DNA of 6,462 nucleotides from assembly GCA_028698405.1 (NCBI GenBank), contig JAQVDF010000123.1:1-6462 (forward strand), given 5' to 3'. This stretch comes from Phenylobacterium sp. GTDB taxonomy: Bacteria; Pseudomonadota; Alphaproteobacteria; Caulobacterales; Caulobacteraceae. Positions 1-4,648 of this stretch are shown in pieces (within the stretch, counting starts at the first letter, position 1; each line of letters begins with the position of its first letter). A program made the translations under genes and the position numbers. The notes under the pieces were generated by a model, which was not told the origin of the DNA, did no database searches, and was given only the letters and a program-made list of their open reading frames with translations.

Positions 1-508
1 TGGGCGTGAACGGGCGGGCGTAGACTTCCGCGGGCGTGCGGCCGTCCTGCGAGATGATCGGCAGCAGCCCGCCCGGACCTTGGGTGTGAAAGCCCGCCAG
101 CGGCGCCTGCGGCAGCGGCCCGCCGGCCTGGAACGAATGCCCGCCGGGCAGGGTGATGACCGCCTGGCCGCCCAGCAGGGTCTCGGCCTCGACGGGCGTC
201 TCGGAAAGGGTGAACAGGTCCTCGGTGACCAGCGGGTCGCCCGGCCGCTCCGGCGCCAGGGCGTTGCGCCATCCGGGCTCGGCCTTGCCGGCCACCTTGG
301 CCAGCGAGACCCGCACCACCGGCTCGCCCGCTTTGGGATCCCCGGTCGTGGCGATCAGCACGACCATCATGGTCAGGAACATCAGCCCGGAGGCGAGCGC
401 GCCGAAATAGGGATTGCCCATCAGGGCGCGGGCGCTCTGAGCGGCCGTGCGCCGAGGCTCCGGCGGCGGCGCTGCGGTGTAGGCAGGCTTCTTCGAGAAC
501 GTCGGCAA
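1..508 (-). CDS. Divergent polysaccharide deacetylase family protein (YibQ-like), N-terminal part
   Basis: Partial gene: 169 codons are visible and the reading frame runs off the left edge. After a basic, proline-rich cytoplasmic head (about residues 1-30) comes one hydrophobic segment (about 35-55, FGALASGLMFLTMMVVLIA), so the protein is probably anchored in the inner membrane with its bulk in the periplasm. The region around 140-169 contains GPGGLLPIISQDGRTPAEVYARPF-type sequence, which I recognise as the lead-in to the divergent polysaccharide deacetylase domain (PF04748, YibQ family). The catalytic domain itself lies outside the window. The start is a TTG at 508-506: it is the only ATG/GTG/TTG between the upstream in-frame stop (TAA at 547-545) and codon 30, and a GGGGGA Shine-Dalgarno lies 6 nt before it. 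The ATG at 540-538 is out of frame. In Caulobacterales this family commonly follows a CtpA-type protease gene, as here. The substrate is unknown; a role in the envelope is inferred. Confidence 0.82.
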   Translation of the reverse strand, partial: MPTFSKKPAYTAAPPPEPRRTAAQSARALMGNPYFGALASGLMFLTMMVVLIATTGDPKAGEPVVRVSLAKVAGKAEPGWRNALAPERPGDPLVTEDLFTLSETPVEAETLLGGQAVITLPGGHSFQAGGPLPQAPLAGFHTQGPGGLLPIISQDGRTPAEVYARPFTP

Positions 509-514
509 GGTCGA

Positions 515-520
515 TCCCCC
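515..520 (-). promoter_or_regulatory. Ribosome binding site for the deacetylase gene (TTG start)
   Basis: On the minus strand GGGGGA stands 6 nt before the TTG at 508-506. It supports the TTG as the start, because the nearest upstream ATG (540-538) is in another frame and the next in-frame ATG (codon 30) would remove most of the cytoplasmic head just before the membrane segment. Confidence 0.5.
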
Positions 521-540
521 GCCTGCGACCCTGCCGCCAT

Positions 541-548
541 ATGGTTAA
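541..548 (-). promoter_or_regulatory. TTAACCAT, possible CtrA half-site upstream of the deacetylase gene
   Basis: The minus strand reads TTAACCAT here, 32 nt before the TTG start of the deacetylase gene. TTAACCAT matches the half-site form of the binding motif of the alphaproteobacterial cell-cycle regulator CtrA. The second TTAA half expected for a full TTAA-N7-TTAA site is absent on both sides. It sits in one of the few AT-richer patches of a very GC-rich window. Binding is inferred from the motif only, and a single 8-mer can occur by chance. Confidence 0.3.
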
Positions 549-570
549 TGAAGGGCTATCCGGTCAGCCT

Positions 571-605
571 CCTCTCCCCCGACACGAAGTGCGAGGGGGG
601 AGGGG
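571..605 (-). terminator. Strong hairpin after ctpA: transcript end or dispersed repeat
   Basis: Bases 571-580 (CCTCTCCCCC) pair with 596-605 (GGGGGAGGGG) over 10 positions, with a single T-G wobble. The loop contains a smaller CAC-GAA-GTG hairpin (583-591). The element begins 13 nt downstream of the ctpA stop codon, where a terminator would lie. No T-run follows on the minus strand, so it is not a textbook intrinsic terminator. It may act as an mRNA 3' stabiliser, a transcription pause site, or be a copy of the CTCTCCC/GGGAGAG intergenic repeat family that I recall as common in Caulobacterales genomes. Confidence 0.5.
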
Positions 606-618
606 GCCCGATGCCCGC

Positions 619-2013
619 CTACTTCTGCGCGGGCTTGGGCGGCGCGGCGGCGATGTTCGCCTTGGGCGAGATGACGCCGGCCAGCTTGGCTTCGGGCTTC
701 GGCAGCTTGGGCGTGGCGGCCACCGAGCCGTACTTCAGGACGTCCATCCCCCGGGCGAGCTGGAAGTCGCCCTTCTCGGCGTCGAAGTCTTCCGGCGGAG
801 CCTCGGCCGGCTCGTGGGCGCCGCGGCGCTTCTTGCCTTCGTCGGCGTTCAGCGCGTTGCGGAACGAGGCCTCGGAGAACTGGAAGGCGCGGTTGGCGAT
901 CTGCTGGGCCTCTTCCAGGCTCTGGGCCACCTCGAGGTCCGGGTCGATCCCGGTGCGCTGGATGGAGCGGCCGGAGGGGGTGTAGTAGCGCGCCGTAGTC
1001 AGCTTCAGCGCGCCGTCCATGCCGCCCCGCAGCGGGATGACGGTCTGCACCGAGCCCTTGCCGAAGCTGGTCAGGCCGACGATCTCGGCCCGCTTGCGGT
1101 CCTGCAGGGCGCCGGCCACGATCTCGGCCGCCGAGGCCGAACCGTTGTTGATGATCACCACGATCGGCAGGCCGGCGGCGATGTCGCCGGGCCGGGCGTT
1201 GTAGCGCTCGACGTCGCGCGGATCGCGGCCCCGCTGGGAGACGATCTCGCCGCCGTCCAGGAACAGGTCGGAGACGCCGACCGCCTGGTCGAGCAGGCCG
1301 CCCGGATTGTTCCGCAGGTCGAGCACCAGCCCCTTCATGTGCGGGTTCTTGGCCCGCAGGTTGGTGAAGGCCGCCTCGGCTTCGTCGGTGGTCTTCTCGT
1401 TGAACGAGGCGATCCGCAGATAGCCGTAGTCGCCCTCCATGCGGACGGTGACGATCTTCGGCTTGATCACCTCGCGGACGATCTTGACGTCGAACGGGTC
1501 GGACTTCTCGCGGGCGATGGTCAGGGTGACCGCCTCGCCCGGCTTGCCGCGCATCTGCTTGACCGCCTCGTTGACCGTCAGACCCAGCACGCTCTCGCCG
1601 TTCACGGCGGTGATGTAGTCGCCGGCCTTGATGCCGGCCTCGGCGGCCGGAGTGCCGTCCATCGGCGAGATCACCTTGACCACGCCGTCCTCGCTGGTGA
1701 CCTCGATGCCCAGCCCGCCGTACTCGCCGCGGGTCTGGTCGCGCATGTCGTCGAAGCTCTCCGGGTTCAGGTAGCCGGAGTGCGGGTCGAGCGAGTTGAG
1801 CATGCCGTCGATGGCGGCCTCGATCAGCTTGGTGTCGTCCACCTCGGTGACGTACTGGCGCTGGACGGTGTTCATCACGTCGCCGAACAGCTCGAGCATG
1901 CGGTAGGTCTTTACGCGTTCGGGAGCGGCCGCGGTGGCGGTCTGGCTCACGTAGGCCATGGTGCCTGCGCCCAGGACGAACGCCGATGCGCCGATCAGGA
2001 GATACTTCTTCAT
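619..2013 (-). CDS. ctpA: Carboxy-terminal processing protease, CtpA/S41 family with PDZ domain
   Basis: A 464-residue periplasmic serine protease of family S41. Residues 1-30 form a signal peptide or signal anchor ending in TATAAA. An N-terminal helical region (about 38-90, with LDPHSGYLNP) is followed by a PDZ domain (about 98-167, YGGLGIEV to VTLTIAR) that recognises C-termini of substrates. The S41 catalytic domain spans about 170-375: LDLRNNPGGLL at 231-241, GSASAAEI at 291-298 with nucleophile Ser294, conserved Asp305, and GKGSVQ with general base Lys319 and Gln323. All key residues are present, so it should be active. By alignment from memory, Ser294/Lys319 correspond to E. coli Prc Ser430/Lys455. 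The tail (about 395-464) is rich in Pro, Ala and Lys and looks disordered. The start MKKYLL is chosen because it opens the signal peptide; the frame is open for 86 more codons upstream, but these overlap the previous gene and look non-coding. Targets in this family include peptidoglycan hydrolases and their regulators, which fits the LytM-factor gene just upstream. The gap to that gene is 67 nt. Confidence 0.93.
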   Translation of the reverse strand: MKKYLLIGASAFVLGAGTMAYVSQTATAAAPERVKTYRMLELFGDVMNTVQRQYVTEVDDTKLIEAAIDGMLNSLDPHSGYLNPESFDDMRDQTRGEYGGLGIEVTSEDGVVKVISPMDGTPAAEAGIKAGDYITAVNGESVLGLTVNEAVKQMRGKPGEAVTLTIAREKSDPFDVKIVREVIKPKIVTVRMEGDYGYLRIASFNEKTTDEAEAAFTNLRAKNPHMKGLVLDLRNNPGGLLDQAVGVSDLFLDGGEIVSQRGRDPRDVERYNARPGDIAAGLPIVVIINNGSASAAEIVAGALQDRKRAEIVGLTSFGKGSVQTVIPLRGGMDGALKLTTARYYTPSGRSIQRTGIDPDLEVAQSLEEAQQIANRAFQFSEASFRNALNADEGKKRRGAHEPAEAPPEDFDAEKGDFQLARGMDVLKYGSVAATPKLPKPEAKLAGVISPKANIAAAPPKPAQK

Positions 2014-2080
2014 TCGCCCGCCAACAGGCTCCCTTGCGGCTGCGCCGCGGTTACGTTCAAGCGCCCCCCAGCAGCTCGCC

Positions 2081-2980
2081 TCAGCCCGACTTCGGCTCTT
2101 CGAGCCAACGACCGGGGTCCACCGGCACGCCCCGCTCTCGGACTTCCAGATAGAGCTCGGACCGCGATTGTCGACCATCGGGCATCGCACCGACAGGCGA
2201 ACCTGCCGCGACGGATTGTCCGACACCGAGGTTCGCCCGGTCCAGGCCCGCCAGTACGAGATGGTATCCACCGGTCAGCCGCAATATCAAGATGACGCCC
2301 CAGCCTTTGACCGGCCCGACGTATTCCACCACGCCCTCGCCGGGGGCCCGCACCGCAGCGCCCGGATCGGTGGCGATGGCGATTCCGTTCGACTTGCCGC
2401 CGCCCAGGATGGCGTCGCCGAACCCGTAGGCGAAACTGCCGGGCGCGGGCGCGACCAGCCGCTCCGGCGGGATTCCCGGGGGCAGCTCGCGCTGGGCCAT
2501 CTGGCCGCGCAGACCCAGCCCTTCGGGATCCAGCAGCCCGTCGTCGGGCGGCCGGTCGTCCGCCCGCTCGCTTTCGGCCGTGAACAGCGCCTCGCTGGCC
2601 ACGGCGGCCAGGCGGCGCTGGCGGGCGATCTCGCGTCCCTGGGCGGCGTAGGCCCGGGCCCGGTCCTGCAGCACCGGCGTCATCGCCTTGACCAGGATGG
2701 CTCCGCGCACCGCGGCCCGGGCGTCGTTCGGGCTGACCAGCAGGGCGGGCGGCGGGTCGCGCCGGAACTGAAGCAGCAGCGTCAGCAGCCGGGCCAGGTG
2801 GTTGAGGTTGCGGCCCTGCTCGGCGGTCAACACCGTTTCGGCCATGTAGAGCCGCTGCAGCCGGGCGCGGGTCGCGGCGCTGTCGGCCTGGGCGATCGCC
2901 AGCCCCGCCGCGCCCAGCGCCAGCGCCGCCCCGGCGGGGGCGGCGTAGCGGAGGGTCCGGGCGGCGAGCGATGCGGTCAT
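2081..2980 (-). CDS. envC: EnvC-like murein hydrolase activator with degenerate LytM (M23) domain
   Basis: A 299-residue exported protein. Residues 1-32 are a signal peptide, with likely cleavage around AIAQA. Residues about 34-140 are charged and helical and look like a short coiled coil (IEE-free, rich in A, R, Q, E). A linker (about 140-178) leads to a LytM/peptidase M23 domain (about 180-295). The domain fold is intact, but the metal and catalytic positions are lost: the first-motif His and Asp are Ser197 and Ala201, the middle His is Gly245, and the last HxH reads ELY (Tyr277 in place of His). E. coli EnvC carries the same kind of loss (SLYFE) and activates the amidases AmiA and AmiB without cutting peptidoglycan. 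The role inferred here is activation or recruitment of an amidase at division; Caulobacter has EnvC-type LytM factors of this kind. It is shorter than E. coli EnvC (about 419 residues), mainly in the coiled coil. The ATG lies 11 nt after the rlmH stop, with AGAGG at 2988-2984. Automatic pipelines may call it an M23 peptidase, which the missing residues contradict. Confidence 0.85.
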   Translation of the reverse strand: MTASLAARTLRYAAPAGAALALGAAGLAIAQADSAATRARLQRLYMAETVLTAEQGRNLNHLARLLTLLLQFRRDPPPALLVSPNDARAAVRGAILVKAMTPVLQDRARAYAAQGREIARQRRLAAVASEALFTAESERADDRPPDDGLLDPEGLGLRGQMAQRELPPGIPPERLVAPAPGSFAYGFGDAILGGGKSNGIAIATDPGAAVRAPGEGVVEYVGPVKGWGVILILRLTGGYHLVLAGLDRANLGVGQSVAAGSPVGAMPDGRQSRSELYLEVRERGVPVDPGRWLEEPKSG

Positions 2981-2991
2981 GCGCCTCTGCG

Positions 2992-3456
2992 TTAGTCGCG
3001 GTGATAGGGCCCGCCGGCCAGGATGGTGACGGCCCGGTAGATCTGCTCGGCCAGCATCACCCGGGCCAGCGCGTGCGGCCAGGTCTGCGGACCGAAGGCC
3101 AGCTTACGCGCCGATGTGTTGAGGATTTGCGCGTCCAGCCCGTCCGCGCCGCCGATCGCGAAAGCGAGCTTGCGCGCCCCCTGGTCGCGCAGCCTGGCGA
3201 TGTCGGCGGCGAAGGCTCGGGAGGCCAGCGCCGTCCCGTGCTCGTCGCAGGCGATCACCTGGGCGTCCTTCAGGTGCGGCAGCAGCGCCTCGGCCTCGGC
3301 GGCCTTGCCGGGCTTGCGGGACTCCACCTCGATCACCTCGACCGGGCCCAGACCCAGCGCCCGTCCGGCCGCCGTGGCGCGCTCCACATAGGTCGAGACG
3401 AGCTCGGCCTCCGGGCCGCGGCCGAGCCGCGAGACGGCCACGATGGCGATTTTCAT
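2992..3456 (-). CDS. rlmH: 23S rRNA (pseudouridine1915-N3)-methyltransferase RlmH
   Basis: 154 residues, the usual length for the family (E. coli 155). RlmH is a small cytoplasmic SPOUT methyltransferase that uses S-adenosylmethionine to methylate pseudouridine 1915 in helix 69 of 23S rRNA on assembled 70S ribosomes. The SAM-binding trefoil knot is recognisable: FAIGGADGL at about 99-107, WPHALARVMLAEQIYRA at about 126-142, and the conserved C-terminal PYHR at 150-153. The N-terminus MKIAIVAV is the expected first strand. The ATG at 3456-3454 is preceded by GGAG (3465-3462) with 5 nt spacing. It follows rsfS by 44 nt and is only 11 nt from the EnvC-like gene, with which it is probably co-transcribed. 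The rsfS-rlmH pairing is widespread in bacteria and supports both calls. Confidence 0.96.
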   Translation of the reverse strand: MKIAIVAVSRLGRGPEAELVSTYVERATAAGRALGLGPVEVIEVESRKPGKAAEAEALLPHLKDAQVIACDEHGTALASRAFAADIARLRDQGARKLAFAIGGADGLDAQILNTSARKLAFGPQTWPHALARVMLAEQIYRAVTILAGGPYHRD

Positions 3457-3467
3457 GCGCGCTCCAT

Positions 3468-3489
3468 CTCACCCCCACCCGCAGGAGAG
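3468..3489. repeat. Imperfect inverted repeat between rsfS and rlmH
   Basis: CTCACC (3468-3473) can pair with GGAGAG (3484-3489) with one A-A mismatch and a 10-base loop rich in C. Its CTC-CCC / GGAGAGGG make-up resembles the stronger hairpin at 571-605, which suggests that both belong to the same class of intergenic repeat. It lies just upstream of the rlmH ribosome binding site (3465-3462). Any effect on rlmH translation is only a possibility. Confidence 0.3.
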
Positions 3490-3500
3490 GGATGCCGGCC

Positions 3501-3920
3501 TCAGCTCAGCGCAGCGCGGCCGGCGGGGGGTTCGACGGACCAGATCTTCTCGATGTTGTAGAAGGCCCGCACCTCGGGGCGGAACAGGTGGACGATGACG
3601 TCGCCGGTGTCGATCAGCACCCAGTCGCAGTGAGGCAGGCCCTCGACGCGGGCGCGGCCGTAGCCCTGCTCCTTCAGCACCCGCAGCAGGTGGTCGGCCA
3701 TGGCGCCGACATGCCGATGCGAACGGCCCGAGGCGACGATCAGCCCGTCTGCGACGGCGCTCTTGCCTTTGAGATCGATGAATACGACGTCCTGCGCCTT
3801 GTCGTCGTCGAGACGGGCCAGGATCAGGTTTTCCAGGGCGGTGATGCGACCCTGGTCGTCCAGGGAGGGCTCGGCCGGGCCGATGTCCTCCTGCGCACGC
3901 GGCGCGGCTTCGTTGTGCAG
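3501..3920 (-). CDS. rsfS: Ribosomal silencing factor RsfS, probable CTG start
   Basis: RsfS (Iojap/YbeB family) binds ribosomal protein uL14 on the 50S subunit and blocks joining with the 30S, lowering translation in stationary phase or starvation. The domain is complete at about residues 28-128 counted from the CTG: LENLILARLDDDKAQDV (29-45), IDLKGKSAVADGLIVASG (48-65), SHRHVGAMADHL (67-78), then the C-terminal DWVLIDTGDVIVHLF and the RAFYNIEKIW segment. The frame opens after a TAG at 3959-3957 and holds no ATG, GTG or TTG before Met74, in the middle of the domain. An AAAGGAG Shine-Dalgarno (3935-3929) lies 8 nt before CTG (3920-3918), so this CTG is the best start and gives 139 residues. 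ATC at 3926 is too close to the Shine-Dalgarno. Gene callers using standard starts would miss it or report only the last 66 codons. It sits 58 nt after nadD, the common nadD-rsfS-rlmH order. Confidence 0.88.
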   Translation of the reverse strand: MHNEAAPRAQEDIGPAEPSLDDQGRITALENLILARLDDDKAQDVVFIDLKGKSAVADGLIVASGRSHRHVGAMADHLLRVLKEQGYGRARVEGLPHCDWVLIDTGDVIVHLFRPEVRAFYNIEKIWSVEPPAGRAALS

Positions 3921-3928
3921 CGGGATAG

Positions 3929-3935
3929 CTCCTTT
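3929..3935 (-). promoter_or_regulatory. Shine-Dalgarno that sets the rsfS start
   Basis: The minus strand reads AAAGGAG, the best Shine-Dalgarno match I saw in the window. The only start-like codon at normal distance is CTG, 8 nt downstream (3920-3918). This argues for a real CTG start rather than an internal ATG start or a remnant gene. Confidence 0.6.
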
Positions 3936-3978
3936 GGTTTCCTCGCTGGTCCGAACCTAACACGCCCGGGCGCGCGGG

Positions 3979-4644
3979 TCAGCGGGGTCTCACGATTTCG
4001 TCAAGCGGCCGCATCCGCTCGCGCAGCGCCGTCGAAGACTGGAAGTTGAGCGGCGCCGTCAGGAAGGTCCAGGCGGGTGGCGCGCGGTCGGTCAGCGTCC
4101 GGGCGCGCTCGGCCGGAACGCGGGCGAAGGCGAAGCGGCGGGCGGCGGGCGAGAGCCTGGCCTTCATGCCGGCCCCGGGCCTGGCCACCACCGCCACCGG
4201 CGCCTCGCGCAGGATCTGCGTCCAGCCACGCCAGCGGTGGAAGCCCGCCAGGCTGTCGGCGCCCATGATCCAGACGAACTTCACGCCCGGGTGACGGGCC
4301 TTCAGGGCCCGGAGCGTGTCGATGGTGTACTGCGAGCCGAGCCTGGTCTCGACGTCGGTGACGATCATCCCCGGGCCGCGCGCCACGGCCCTGGCGCCCG
4401 CCATCCGCTCGGCCGGCGGGGCGGTCTCGCGGGAGGACTTCAGCGGGTTCTGCGGCGAGACCAGCCAGATCACCCGGTCCAGCCGCAGCCGCTCCCGGGC
4501 GGTCTCGGCGACGTGGGCATGGCCCTCGTGGGCGGGATTGAAGGAGCCGCCGAACAGTCCGACCCGCATGCCGGGCGCCAGCCAGAAGCCGGGCCGCAGG
4601 ACGTGGGGAAAGGGCCGCTTCGGCGCCCGTCCGGCCTTCCACAT
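3979..4644 (-). CDS. nadD: Nicotinate-nucleotide adenylyltransferase NadD
   Basis: A 221-residue cytoplasmic enzyme that joins nicotinate mononucleotide and ATP to make nicotinate adenine dinucleotide, the step before NAD synthetase. The nucleotidyltransferase signature GLFGGSFNPAHEGH lies at 29-42, with the family (H/T)xGH. Further NadD features are SPQNPLK (63-69), YTIDTL (106-111), IMGADSL (126-132), FHRWRGW (135-141) and the C-terminal SST (203-205), the ISSTxxR-type ATP-binding motif. The chosen ATG (4644) lies 4 nt after the proA stop and gives about 25 residues before the core; its PFPHVLRPGFWLAPGM stretch resembles the head seen in related alphaproteobacterial NadD proteins. Met26 (4569), directly before the core, is the alternative; neither has a clear Shine-Dalgarno, so translation is probably coupled to proA. 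It is followed by rsfS, the usual neighbour. Confidence 0.95.
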   Translation of the reverse strand: MWKAGRAPKRPFPHVLRPGFWLAPGMRVGLFGGSFNPAHEGHAHVAETARERLRLDRVIWLVSPQNPLKSSRETAPPAERMAGARAVARGPGMIVTDVETRLGSQYTIDTLRALKARHPGVKFVWIMGADSLAGFHRWRGWTQILREAPVAVVARPGAGMKARLSPAARRFAFARVPAERARTLTDRAPPAWTFLTAPLNFQSSTALRERMRPLDEIVRPR

Positions 4645-4648
4645 CCGG

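Noticed and set aside
80..985. Plus-strand open frame of 301 codons at the left end
   Set aside because: It runs antisense through the deacetylase start, the hairpin and the ctpA 3' end. Composition is arginine- and glycine-rich, without domains.
2036..2048. Short perfect stem GCGGC-TGC-GCCGC in the gap before ctpA
   Set aside because: A 5-bp GC stem with a 3-base loop is expected often by chance at this GC content and is not followed by a T-run.
2014..2080. Possible promoter in the 67-nt gap before ctpA (TTGAAC on the minus strand)
   Set aside because: No matching -10 element at a sensible distance was found, so a promoter call would not be supported.
541..2295. Plus-strand open frame of 584 codons opposite ctpA and the 3' end of the EnvC-like gene
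   Set aside because: It is the antisense shadow of ctpA, which has clear catalytic motifs. The predicted protein is a low-complexity run of Gly, Arg, Leu, Ala and Asp, typical of GC-rich antisense frames, and it crosses two real genes.
2081..2980. Active M23 zinc endopeptidase
   Set aside because: The His and Asp residues needed for zinc and catalysis are all replaced; a non-catalytic EnvC-type activator fits better.
1958..2995. Plus-strand open frame of 345 codons opposite the EnvC-like gene
   Set aside because: Rich in Gln, Arg, Gly and Pro with no recognisable domain; it mirrors the minus-strand gene, which has a signal peptide and LytM domain.
3469..3963. Minus-strand frame of 164 codons starting at a GTG, overlapping rsfS
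   Set aside because: It is the other reading frame of rsfS. The RsfS motifs are in the frame beginning at CTG 3920; this one gives an Arg/Gly/Pro-rich protein.
3963..3972. CGCCCGGGCG palindrome after the nadD stop
   Set aside because: Ten bases with no loop, made only of G and C; likely chance in this composition, with no second copy seen.
4001..4642. Second minus-strand frame of 213 codons within nadD
   Set aside because: Out-of-frame shadow of nadD with Arg/Gly/Ala-rich composition and none of the nucleotidyltransferase motifs.
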